Notes: generated from the sequence alone by a model not told the origin. 6,280 nt of DNA from Candidatus Njordarchaeota archaeon (GCA_029856625.1 JAHKLG010000085.1:1-6280); one strand, 5' to 3'. Counted from the first letter of the stretch, positions 1-5,888 are shown. Numbers and translations: made by a program.

Positions 1-1
1 A

Positions 2-427
2 ATTATAGCTGAGCAATATTCAAATATCAAGATAGATAAGATATTGACAGCTGCAGTAGATGGATTGCCTTTTGCCGTCTTATTAGGTGATGAGTTAGAT
101 GTCGATGTAGTTTATACTAAGAGAGAGAAGGAAGTAGGAGTTAAGGAGTATATCGAGGAGTATTATATTCCCGGGGGTTCCGGGATTAGATTGAGTATAT
201 ATCTTCCTAAGAATGCTATTAGGCCTAAGGAGCATGTGTTAATAGTAGATGATATTATTCGTACAGGAGAAACCCAACGAGCGTTAATTAATATAGCTAT
301 GCGTAGAAAAGCTATAATAGTCGGCGTACATGTTCTTATAGCTATTGGAGATAAGTGGAAAAAGAATGTTCCAAAGAATATTCCAGTACGATATTTTGTG
401 AAAGTGTCAGAACCCGTAATTAGCTAG
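2..427 (+). CDS. Purine (adenine/hypoxanthine-type) phosphoribosyltransferase, 3' part
   Basis: This is the C-terminal 141 residues of a gene that begins left of the window; the frame is open from base 2, so the TTG at 44 is not taken as the start. The diagnostic feature is the type I PRTase PRPP-binding loop VLIVDDIIRTGET at visible residues 79-91, with the acidic pair D83-D84. Before it comes a flexible-loop region (KREKEVGVKEYIEEYYIPGG, about 40-59) and a hydrophobic beta strand. This pattern matches archaeal adenine/hypoxanthine PRTase-like proteins, which transfer a purine base to PRPP in cytoplasmic salvage. The base specificity cannot be read from this part, and some family members are regulators or have unknown substrates. 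The gene ends in TAG and overlaps the last 8 bases of the convergent small gene. Family call is firm; substrate is inferred. Confidence 0.85.
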   Translation: MIAEQYSNIKIDKILTAAVDGLPFAVLLGDELDVDVVYTKREKEVGVKEYIEEYYIPGGSGIRLSIYLPKNAIRPKEHVLIVDDIIRTGETQRALINIAMRRKAIIVGVHVLIAIGDKWKKNVPKNIPVRYFVKVSEPVIS

Positions 428-641
428 AAAATTTACTCATAGCATGGCTCCTTAGTTCATTTGATACATGATCCAATACTTCTCCAAAAAAAGCAAGTGT
501 ATCAAGGAAATTGGAATCTAATTTGTCCATATTCTCTTCTAAGAAAATTAATATATCATCGCGAATATCCGACCAGATAGCAATAATGATTAGTAGTAAC
601 TTAATTAGCTCGTAAAATTTAATTATAGTTTTACTTTTCAT
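420..641 (-). CDS. Small hypothetical protein, 73 aa
   Basis: I do not recognise this protein. It starts MKSKTIIKFYELIKLLLIIIAIW, with a short hydrophobic helix around residues 13-23, followed by an acidic, probably helical part rich in D, E, L and F and ending HAMSKFSS. The ATG at 641 is preferred to the in-frame ATG at 677. A TATA-like box at 683-690 predicts a transcript start near 661, downstream of the 677 codon. A GAGG ribosome site at 653-650 lies 8 nt ahead of the 641 ATG. That promoter, leader and SD arrangement is the main reason to think the gene is real, as there is no family match. The end overlaps the convergent phosphoribosyltransferase gene by 8 bases. A chance ORF in AT-rich DNA remains possible. 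Confidence 0.5.
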   Translation of the reverse strand: MKSKTIIKFYELIKLLLIIIAIWSDIRDDILIFLEENMDKLDSNFLDTLAFFGEVLDHVSNELRSHAMSKFSS

Positions 642-682
642 CGACCCCGCCTCTAGTGTTCTAAAGAAAATGCTCATAGAGG

Positions 683-690
683 TATATAAA
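683..690 (-). promoter_or_regulatory. Archaeal TATA box for the small gene ending at 420
   Basis: The minus strand reads TTTATATA here, a near-consensus archaeal box A. Its centre lies about 25 nt ahead of a predicted transcript start near 661, which leaves a leader of about 20 nt containing GAGGCGGGG before the ATG at 641. No clear purine-rich BRE is visible next to it. Confidence 0.5.
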
Positions 691-712
691 GAATCAAAAT
701 CAGATTTTGGAG

Positions 713-737
713 CAAAGATAATAAAGAAGGAGAAAGG
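713..737 (-). terminator. Possible pyrimidine-rich terminator after the membrane protein gene
   Basis: About 15-40 nt past the stop codon of the two-helix membrane protein the minus strand is T/C-rich (TTTCTCCTTCTTTATTATC). Archaeal termination commonly uses such T-rich tracts without a hairpin. It also separates this gene from the promoter of the next small gene. Confidence 0.3.
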
Positions 738-751
738 AATCCCTCACTTTC

Positions 752-1099
752 TTATTGTTCTGCTTTTCCCTCTGAGGATTCTTTCTCCTCCTCTTTTTCA
801 AGTTCTTCTAGTTGTTTCTCAATTTCTTCTACGTTTATCTCTTCGGGTGATGGTGTCTGAACGAGAGCCCATCCTATCCATGTAAATATCACGCCGCCTA
901 ATAGTACTAACGCTAAAATCGGGAGAAATAGCACCCAGTATAATGGAGGCACTGGGATTGTATTCCACAACATTGACCATCCAGTTAGATTTACCTCCCC
1001 AAAGATCGGTGCCAGAATACCCCAAAGTATATATAAGATCATGACGATTATTGATGCGAGCATAAAAACGGCTCCTAATATTTTTTCTCCACTCGGCAT
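752..1099 (-). CDS. Two-helix membrane protein with acidic coiled-coil tail, function unknown
   Basis: The 115-residue protein has two hydrophobic segments, about residues 7-29 and 53-78. They are joined by a loop with aromatics and prolines (APIFGEVNLTGWSMLWNTIPVPPLYW). After TPSPEE comes a highly charged tail (about 85-115) made almost only of E, K, L and S, likely a helix or short coiled coil. With two helices, both termini would be on the same side; the positive-inside rule does not settle which, since the N-terminal cap has one Lys and the tail is net acidic. The ATG at 1099 is preceded by GGTGAGG (1110-1104) at good spacing and a TATA-like box near 1150, so the start is well supported. 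I cannot name a family. The frame with 96 codons overlapping on the same strand is a shadow, as its protein has no comparable structure. Confidence 0.8.
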   Translation of the reverse strand: MPSGEKILGAVFMLASIIVMILYILWGILAPIFGEVNLTGWSMLWNTIPVPPLYWVLFLPILALVLLGGVIFTWIGWALVQTPSPEEINVEEIEKQLEELEKEEEKESSEGKAEQ

Positions 1100-1145
1100 C
1101 AGACCTCACCTATTTTCCTAAACCTATGCACAAAAACATTATTTC

Positions 1146-1155
1146 ATTTTTAAAT
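1146..1155 (-). promoter_or_regulatory. TATA box for the membrane protein gene
   Basis: The minus strand reads ATTTAAAAAT, centred about 50 nt before the ATG at 1099. A transcript start near 1125 would give a leader of about 25 nt carrying the GGTGAGG ribosome site at 1110-1104. It sits directly after the stop codon of the upstream dehydrogenase gene, so the two genes are probably transcribed separately, although read-through is possible because no T tract intervenes. Confidence 0.45.
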
Positions 1156-1174
1156 CTTGACAGAATGATCATCT

Positions 1175-2128
1175 TTATGCTTTTATTTGTATGATCTTTT
1201 TCGCTTCCATTGATTGTAATGCTGCTTCGCATGTCTTTAATGCTATTAATCCATCCATTCCCATCACCAAGGGTCTATCTTCGCCGATTATAGTTTTGAC
1301 AAAATTGCGATCTTGGCTCATTAAAGGTTCCTCATAAGGGATATTGGGCGCACATATACCCTCCTCACTCAGTATCGTAACTTTATGGATACTATAGTCA
1401 ATCACGAAGACGGCTTTTGATCCCGTGATTTCCATACGTCGTATCTTATATGGGGTTAGCCAATTTGCCTCTATTAATGCAGAAATAAATTCTTTTTCAG
1501 ACCCATATTTTAGGAATATCGCAACATAGTCCTCATAATCATGTGCAATCGCTCCGCCACTTGCATACGCCATCAATGGATTCGTTTCAAGAATATATCT
1601 AATCAAGTCTATATCATGTATCGCAAGGTCTCTGATCACACCCACATCATGCGGTCTATTAGGCCATAAGCTCGTTCTCTTTGCAGAAACCACAAGAGGC
1701 CTTCCAATTTTTGTCAAATTCTTTTTTACATATCTTGTTGCTGGACTATAGCGGAGAAGAAAACCCACCATTAAAACAAGTTTATTCTCTGCTGCTATCT
1801 TGACCAGTTCTTCAGCTTGTTTTGAGTTTTCTGTCATTGGTTTCTCTACCAGAACATGCTTTCCAGCCACTAAAGCTTGCTTAGCCTGCTCATAGTGAAG
1901 CTTAGTAGGGGTTGCTAAAATTATACCTTCTACGGAATCCTTCTCCAAAATCTCCTCATATTTCGTAGTCCATTTATGGCCAAAACGTTTTGCGATTAAT
2001 TTTGCCCTATTTTCATTGATATCAACGACATAAACCTCATTGATAAGTCCCTCCGCTCTTAGAAAGGCCAATACCCGAGCATGATTCTGCCCCCAGCCGC
2101 CTACTCCTACTATAGCTATACCAGTCAA
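1175..2128 (-). CDS. Gfo/Idh/MocA-family NAD-dependent sugar dehydrogenase, likely UDP-GlcNAc 3-dehydrogenase-like
   Basis: The 317-residue protein has the family's usual length and two domains. The N-terminal Rossmann fold carries the dinucleotide motif GVGGWGQNH (8-16), an acidic residue ending strand 2 (VVDINENRA, D36) that favours NAD(H), and the family signature HVLVEKPMT with E95-K96-P97. The C-terminal domain holds the catalytic-type pattern D-x3-H-x2-D at D167, H171 and D174 in IRDLAIHDIDLIRYI. The stretch PHDVGVIRDLAIHDID is typical of archaeal enzymes that oxidise C3 of UDP-N-acetylglucosamine on the way to 3-aminated sugars for N-glycans or surface polysaccharides; the exact substrate is inferred. 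The start is a TTG at 2128, supported by a strong AGGAGGT at 2141-2135 with a 6-nt spacer. No aminotransferase or acetyltransferase partner lies in the window. Confidence 0.88.
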   Translation of the reverse strand: MTGIAIVGVGGWGQNHARVLAFLRAEGLINEVYVVDINENRAKLIAKRFGHKWTTKYEEILEKDSVEGIILATPTKLHYEQAKQALVAGKHVLVEKPMTENSKQAEELVKIAAENKLVLMVGFLLRYSPATRYVKKNLTKIGRPLVVSAKRTSLWPNRPHDVGVIRDLAIHDIDLIRYILETNPLMAYASGGAIAHDYEDYVAIFLKYGSEKEFISALIEANWLTPYKIRRMEITGSKAVFVIDYSIHKVTILSEEGICAPNIPYEEPLMSQDRNFVKTIIGEDRPLVMGMDGLIALKTCEAALQSMEAKKIIQIKA

Positions 2129-2134
2129 ACGGGA

Positions 2135-2141
2135 ACCTCCT
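2135..2141 (-). promoter_or_regulatory. Strong Shine-Dalgarno fixing a TTG start
   Basis: AGGAGGT on the minus strand lies 6 nt before a TTG that begins MTGIAIVGVGG. The Rossmann strand starts right there, and no ATG exists further upstream in frame that could serve. The near-perfect ribosome site decides this non-ATG start. Confidence 0.75.
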
Positions 2142-2175
2142 AAATAGCCTCTGAGAATCGTAATGCCTTATTTAC

Positions 2176-2185
2176 TATATTTAAA
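2176..2185 (-). promoter_or_regulatory. TATA box for the dehydrogenase gene
   Basis: The minus strand reads TTTAAATATA, centred near 2181. A transcript start about 25 nt on, near 2156, gives a leader of roughly 28 nt containing the AGGAGGT ribosome site. It lies just past the T tracts that end the sulfate operon, which suggests independent transcription. Confidence 0.5.
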
Positions 2186-2194
2186 TCTGCGATT

Positions 2195-2211
2195 TTAAAA
2201 AGGAGGAAAAA
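2195..2211 (-). terminator. T-rich terminator of the sulfate-activation operon
   Basis: Ten nt after the cysC stop codon the minus strand has two T5 runs separated by CCTCC, at 2211-2207 and 2201-2197. Tandem T tracts without a hairpin are a typical archaeal intrinsic terminator. Position between the operon's last gene and the next promoter on the same strand supports the call. Confidence 0.5.
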
Positions 2212-2220
2212 GGGTAATTC

Positions 2221-2751
2221 TCACTTTATATAGCCCAGCTCTTTGAGCTTTTCAATGATTTTTTCAGCACCTTTTTCAGGAGACTCTCGTTCGCTATCAA
2301 AAATAACCTCCGGATTCAATGGTTCTTCATATGGATCATCGATTCCTGTCATATGCTTAATTTCTCCTCGTAAAGCTTTTTTATACAAACCCTTAGGATC
2401 CCTTTTCATAACAGTCTCCAGTGAACATTTAACATAAACTTCTATAAAGTCTCCAATCTCTCTCCTGGCGAAATTCCTTATCGAGCGGTAAGGTGATACG
2501 AATGCAGCTATTACAAATACTCCATTCCTAGCAAGCAATTTACTCACATATATTACTCTCCTAAGATGTCTCTCACGATCCTCTCTAGTAAATCCAGCCT
2601 CTGGGCTTAACCATTTCCTAACTTCGTCCCCATCTAATACCTCTACTTTATACCCCATATTCCTTAACTTGCGTTCTAATACTCTAGCTAACGTCGTTTT
2701 CCCAGAGGCTGGCAAGCCAGTTAGCCAGATGACGCACCCTCTTTCACGCAT
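2221..2751 (-). CDS. cysC: Adenylylsulfate (APS) kinase
   Basis: This cytoplasmic enzyme phosphorylates adenylyl sulfate with ATP to give PAPS, the active sulfate donor. The 176 residues match the single-domain family length. Visible motifs in order are the Walker A loop GLPASGKTT (12-20), LDGDEVR (39-45), FTREDRERHLRR (54-65), the APS-binding FVSPYR (84-89), and KRDPKGLYKKALRGEIKHMTGIDDPYEEPLNPE (116-148), the family's lid and substrate region. The usual Asn of the R-x-x-N-I-R-R motif is replaced by His62. The ATG at 2751 is 2 nt after the stop of the phosphodiesterase gene; its ribosome site GAGGTG lies inside that gene's last codons. As last gene of the operon it uses the product of sat three genes earlier. 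Family call is very firm. Confidence 0.96.
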   Translation of the reverse strand: MRERGCVIWLTGLPASGKTTLARVLERKLRNMGYKVEVLDGDEVRKWLSPEAGFTREDRERHLRRVIYVSKLLARNGVFVIAAFVSPYRSIRNFARREIGDFIEVYVKCSLETVMKRDPKGLYKKALRGEIKHMTGIDDPYEEPLNPEVIFDSERESPEKGAEKIIEKLKELGYIK

Positions 2752-2753
2752 TT

Positions 2754-4139
2754 TTACACCTCAAAAAGTGAATGACCATCCATATCGTTTGGGGTTGGGA
2801 TACCAAAGAGATCCAAAATGGTAGGAGCTACGTCAAAGATGTTAACTAAATCAAATTTCTTTCTCTCGATTGTTTCCTGGGGATCATAAATTATCAAAAT
2901 GCCATCCCAATCGTGAACTGCATCATCTGGACCTTTATCGTTCTCCGGAAGGTAAAAGGTTCCATAACCCACTGTTCCCGCTGATCTCCAATAAAGATTA
3001 TCAAAATATACAAAGAGATCTGGCGGATCCCCCTTCATTATAGGGAATAAATCTTCTGGCTTGTATACCTTATTATCCATATGTCTTCCCTCGGGATCTT
3101 TTATTTTCTTAAAATCTTCAATTAGCTGTTCACGAACATCCTCGTAGTCTTTAGGATCAATAATACCATTTGGCTCTCTGTTCTTGATGTTAATAAATAC
3201 CCTCGCATAGTAGCCACCCCAGCCCCATGCAATTGTCCTGTCCCAGTTTATGTTTGCTTTTGCGAGATCTGTTCCCGGCTCCGGCTCTTTTTTGAATTCT
3301 AGATAACCTTGCTCGGCTAACCATTCATTTATTACAAATGCTCCTTTCATCCTTTTAGCTCCATGATCTGATGCTATGATGACTATGGTCTCGTCATCTA
3401 CTAATTTTAAGAGTCTTCCAACGCGTTCATCGATGTATTCATAATATTCTGGAATTACGCTCTCGAATTCGTTTCCTGGTTGATATAAGTGGTGATTCTT
3501 ATCAAAGAATTTCCAGAAAGCATGCTGTACTCGATCAACTCCAATTTCAACAAACATGAAGAAATTCCATTTCTTCTCTTTAAGCAAAAATTCGATGATA
3601 TTAAAATGCTGCTCCGTCATCATGTATAGTTCTTTAAGCAATTTCTTTCTCTTCTCTGTTCTAAATTCCACGTCAAATATATACTTTCCAAAGTATTTTT
3701 CTATTTCCATCTTTAATTCATTGGGATAAGTGTACTGTTTCTCAGGTCCAGGGGTTATGAAGCAGGATATCCATAGTCCATTTATTTCTTTTGGAGGATA
3801 ACCTGGAGGAACACTCACTACAATCGATTTGAGACCATGACGTCCGAGTATATCCCAGATCGCTGGTTCCTTAACTGAACGAGAACTTACGATATAGAAA
3901 TCGTTATAGGTTCCCCTTTTTCTATGTCGAAAACCATACATACCAAGCTTTCCAGGATTCTTTCCAGTCACCATCGAAGCCCAAGCAGGAATAGTTATCG
4001 GTGGATGCGTAGATCTTAGCCGACCATAGGCACCGTTTTGCATAAGAAAAGAAACATTCGGCAAGTTTTTTCTAAACTTTTTAAATACAAGCTCTGGAGG
4101 TGCCGCATCCAGCCCTATCAGAAGCACTTTTCTGCCCAT
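2754..4139 (-). CDS. Type I phosphodiesterase/nucleotide pyrophosphatase (alkaline phosphatase superfamily)
   Basis: A 461-residue metal-dependent phosphoesterase with all seven expected active-site residues: D11 (LLIGLDAAP), the likely nucleophile T49 (THPPITIPAW), D202 and H206 (GVDRVQHAFW), D258 and H259 (ASDHG), and H409 (AVHDWDG). VAPTILDLFGIPTPNDMDG near the end is the usual superfamily finish. No signal peptide or membrane segment is seen, so it should act in the cytoplasm. Its substrate is unknown. Its place between sat and cysC suggests a phosphoester of sulfate activation (APS, PAPS or PAP) or a downstream product. ATG 4139 is chosen because GAGG (4152-4149) lies 9 nt upstream and MGRKVLLIGLD is the family's normal beginning. 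GTG 4154, overlapping the sat stop, and ATG 4148 are alternatives. Sulfatase activity is less likely, as the C/S-x-P-x-R formylglycine motif is absent. Confidence 0.88.
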   Translation of the reverse strand: MGRKVLLIGLDAAPPELVFKKFRKNLPNVSFLMQNGAYGRLRSTHPPITIPAWASMVTGKNPGKLGMYGFRHRKRGTYNDFYIVSSRSVKEPAIWDILGRHGLKSIVVSVPPGYPPKEINGLWISCFITPGPEKQYTYPNELKMEIEKYFGKYIFDVEFRTEKRKKLLKELYMMTEQHFNIIEFLLKEKKWNFFMFVEIGVDRVQHAFWKFFDKNHHLYQPGNEFESVIPEYYEYIDERVGRLLKLVDDETIVIIASDHGAKRMKGAFVINEWLAEQGYLEFKKEPEPGTDLAKANINWDRTIAWGWGGYYARVFINIKNREPNGIIDPKDYEDVREQLIEDFKKIKDPEGRHMDNKVYKPEDLFPIMKGDPPDLFVYFDNLYWRSAGTVGYGTFYLPENDKGPDDAVHDWDGILIIYDPQETIERKKFDLVNIFDVAPTILDLFGIPTPNDMDGHSLFEV

Positions 4140-4150
4140 AGTTATCATCC

Positions 4151-5302
4151 TCACTCTACAAATGGATTATTCCATTTCAAAATAACTTCCGCGACCTCTG
4201 GTCTCATCATGTATGCCGGCGGTTTCTTTCCCTGCTTGATCATCTCTCTTATCTTTGAACCACTGAAGCGTATCCTATATTCATCTCCATGTGGGCAAGT
4301 CTTCTCATTAACGATTCCTCCGCATTTACGACAATAGAAAAACTCCCTAAAGAAAATAGGAGTGATGCCAAGATCAGGAAATTCCTTAAAAATCTCATGT
4401 GCTTCATAGGGTCTATAGTAATTTCCTACACCAGCATGATCTCTTCCTACAACAAAATGTGTACAACCAAAATTTTTCCGAATGATAGCATGAAAAATAG
4501 CTTCACGAGGCCCCGCATATCTCATCCATGTTCGGAGTACAGCCAGCACAGCAACCTTTTTTGGATAATAATGAGAAAGCAGAACCTCATATGCTTTAAG
4601 AATGACTTCATCCTTGAAATCTCCCGGCTTCTTCTTACCTATAAGTGGATTAATGAAAATTCCATCCGCAAAAGCTAATGCTGTTTTCTGGATGTATTCA
4701 TGTCCAAGATGAGGCGCATTTCTTGTTTGAAAACCAACAATCGTTTTCCATCCCATCTCCTTAAAAAGCACGCGCGTCTCTGCGGGATAAAGAGTATATC
4801 TTTCAAAAGGATTTGGTGGTTCGTTTAGCAACTCTATTTTACCACCCATTAATAACTCCTTCATTTGATATACTCTGAAGACACCAGGATGTTTCTTGTC
4901 GCGTGTCTTAAATACTCTCTCTGCGAATTCGTCCTTTTTATACCCATAGATTTCCTCAATGTATAAAATTGCTAAAGGTCGCTTATTAGTATCAACTAGA
5001 ACCACATCATCACCCTCTTTTAAATCAATAATCTCAGCTGGATCAACATCTAAGACTATTGGAATAGTCCATGGCAGATCATTTGCGAGGCGCATCTCAT
5101 ATAAAACATTAAGAAAGTCCTCTTGAACCATGAAACCCTCTAAGGGACTAAAAACACCCCGTGCTATATTAACTAGATCAACAGCAATATCATCACTTAC
5201 AGTGATAAGAGGCATTTCCTTAACTTCGCTTAATAAGCGTTCTCTTCTTCTTCCAGATATAACTCTATTAATGAGCCGGCCTCCATGCGGCCTGGGTATC
5301 AT
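4151..5302 (-). CDS. sat: ATP sulfurylase (sulfate adenylyltransferase)
   Basis: The enzyme joins ATP and sulfate into APS and pyrophosphate, the first step of sulfate activation, or runs backwards in sulfur oxidation. The 383 residues equal the homomeric single-chain form. The first about 165 residues form the PUA-like N-terminal domain (VFSPLEGFM at 50-58). The catalytic domain has QTRNAPHLGHE (192-202, binding sulfate and ATP), GPREAIFHA (274-282) and VGRDHAGVG (285-293). C324-x2-C327-x8-C336-x-H338 in YCRKCGGIVNEKTCPHG looks like the structural zinc site of thermophilic ATP sulfurylases such as that of Thermus. ATG 5302 is preferred to TTG 5332: AGGAGGG at 5317-5311 lies 8 nt before it, and the longer form would overlap the upstream RHH gene. 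No C-terminal APS kinase domain is fused; cysC is separate. The stop codon runs into the phosphodiesterase gene. Confidence 0.96.
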   Translation of the reverse strand: MIPRPHGGRLINRVISGRRRERLLSEVKEMPLITVSDDIAVDLVNIARGVFSPLEGFMVQEDFLNVLYEMRLANDLPWTIPIVLDVDPAEIIDLKEGDDVVLVDTNKRPLAILYIEEIYGYKKDEFAERVFKTRDKKHPGVFRVYQMKELLMGGKIELLNEPPNPFERYTLYPAETRVLFKEMGWKTIVGFQTRNAPHLGHEYIQKTALAFADGIFINPLIGKKKPGDFKDEVILKAYEVLLSHYYPKKVAVLAVLRTWMRYAGPREAIFHAIIRKNFGCTHFVVGRDHAGVGNYYRPYEAHEIFKEFPDLGITPIFFREFFYCRKCGGIVNEKTCPHGDEYRIRFSGSKIREMIKQGKKPPAYMMRPEVAEVILKWNNPFVE

Positions 5303-5315
5303 TTCTTTTTCCCTC

Positions 5316-5585
5316 CTAGTCCAAGTACCCAAGAGCTTTAAGCTTTCTCTTTATCCGCTCAACATCCTCGGGCGTAAAGGGTTCCTCGCTTTTTGCAGCC
5401 TCATGCATAGCTACTATCTCCCTAAGTACGTAAGTTACATAGTCAGAAACGGAGGTGAAGCCCGTATCTTTAATTAAATTCTTAATACGGTTATACAGAG
5501 TTACAGGAATAGAAACTGTTGTATATTTTTTTCGTTGAGCTTTAGCTTTTAGCTCCTTCGAATTCGGGATAATATCCTTAGACAT
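5316..5585 (-). CDS. Ribbon-helix-helix (CopG/MetJ-type) DNA-binding protein
   Basis: An 89-residue protein with a basic leader (about 9-20, KELKAKAQRKK), then the RHH core: beta strand YTTVSIPVTL (21-30), helix A LYNRIKNLIKDTG (30-42) and helix B SVSDYVTYVLREIVAMHE (45-62). The tail TPEDVERIKRKLKALGYLD may form a further helix. RHH proteins bind DNA as dimers of dimers through the beta strand, here probably via residues of YTTVSI. It is first in the operon and its stop is 13 nt before the sat ATG, so it is a good candidate for a local regulator of sulfate activation. Similar RHH genes beside sat occur, as I recall, in Thermococcales. ATG 5585 is chosen because GGTG at 5594-5591 lies 5 nt ahead; the GTG at 5591 has no ribosome site. 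An antitoxin role is less likely, as no toxin gene is adjacent. Confidence 0.87.
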   Translation of the reverse strand: MSKDIIPNSKELKAKAQRKKYTTVSIPVTLYNRIKNLIKDTGFTSVSDYVTYVLREIVAMHEAAKSEEPFTPEDVERIKRKLKALGYLD

Positions 5586-5600
5586 ATTCACACCGGTATA

Positions 5601-5623
5601 ATTAATAATTATGCATTATTAAT
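5601..5623. promoter_or_regulatory. Inverted repeat, candidate operator of the sulfate operon
   Basis: Perfect 9-bp arms ATTAATAAT and ATTATTAAT flank a 5-nt spacer TATGC. The element begins 16 nt upstream of the RHH start codon, in the AT-rich stretch where the TATA box and transcript start must lie. RHH repressors bind short palindromic or tandem operators, and position fits autoregulation. AT-rich DNA makes palindromes more likely by chance, so the operator call is an inference. Several AT-rich segments between 5598 and 5637 could be the TATA box, and I cannot choose between them. Confidence 0.45.
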
Positions 5624-5717
5624 GAATTATCATTACAGTATGAAGACAGCATAATTAGAAATTAAAAAACTTAGCTATCTCATACCCAGCATTTAAATCA
5701 AACCACTATTTTAATCA

Positions 5718-5861
5718 GTGATTAGAGGCTTAGCAATAGCTAACGTGAGAATAATTATAAGAATTCTGAATTTTGCTAAGAAATTATTTATAGCATTCAG
5801 AAAGATAATTGGAAGATTTATCTCAATGCTAAGAAAACAGTTTAAATTAGACTATTTCTAA
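5718..5861 (+). CDS. Doubtful small ORF: 47-aa basic amphipathic peptide
   Basis: From GTG 5718 to TAA 5861 the frame reads VIRGLAIANVRIIIRILNFAKK, then LFIAFRKIIGRFISMLRKQF and LDYF. Basic residues recur every three to four positions among I, L and F, giving a possible cationic amphipathic helix. A TTTAAAT box at 5692-5698 is about 24 nt upstream, which would fit a leaderless transcript, but there is no ribosome site and no recognised family. AT-rich DNA readily encodes I, K, R, L and F by chance, and the 12-bp hairpin lies inside it, so it is more likely not a gene. Confidence 0.15.
   Translation: MIRGLAIANVRIIIRILNFAKKLFIAFRKIIGRFISMLRKQFKLDYF
5764..5802 (+). repeat. Bulged hairpin, 12 bp
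   Basis: TTCTGAAT (5764-5771) and GCTA (5775-5778), separated by a 3-nt TTT bulge, pair with TAGC (5791-5794) and ATTCAGAA (5795-5802) around a 12-nt loop. All twelve pairs are Watson-Crick. It could be an RNA structure or a subterminal hairpin of a decayed IS200/IS605 element. Confidence 0.5.
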
Positions 5862-5888
5862 TTAGTGACTCCCCTAACATACCCTAAT

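Noticed and set aside
670..885. Plus-strand ORF of 71 codons
   Set aside because: It is antisense to the end of the membrane protein gene and its L/S/F-rich product is a typical shadow of a K/E-rich tail.
819..1109. Minus-strand ORF of 96 codons overlapping the membrane protein gene
   Set aside because: Same DNA in another frame; product is R/S/D-rich with no domain, while the 115-aa frame has helices and a matched SD.
2243..2437. Plus-strand ORF of 64 codons
   Set aside because: Antisense to the 3' part of cysC, with no family signal.
2754..4139. Sulfatase as alternative for the phosphodiesterase
   Set aside because: The C/S-x-P-x-R formylglycine signature is absent, and the T49 nucleophile context matches the phosphodiesterase branch.
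4038..4337. Plus-strand ORF of 99 codons
   Set aside because: Antisense to the phosphodiesterase/sat junction, where both proteins have clear motifs.
4289..4678. Plus-strand ORF of 129 codons
   Set aside because: Antisense to the sat catalytic domain; no recognisable domain in the product.
5303..5332. TTG start at 5332 for ATP sulfurylase
   Set aside because: It would overlap the RHH gene and lacks a ribosome site, while AGGAGGG precedes the ATG at 5302 and the usual protein start.
5130..5477. Plus-strand ORF of 115 codons
   Set aside because: Antisense to the sat N-terminus and the RHH gene; low-complexity shadow product.
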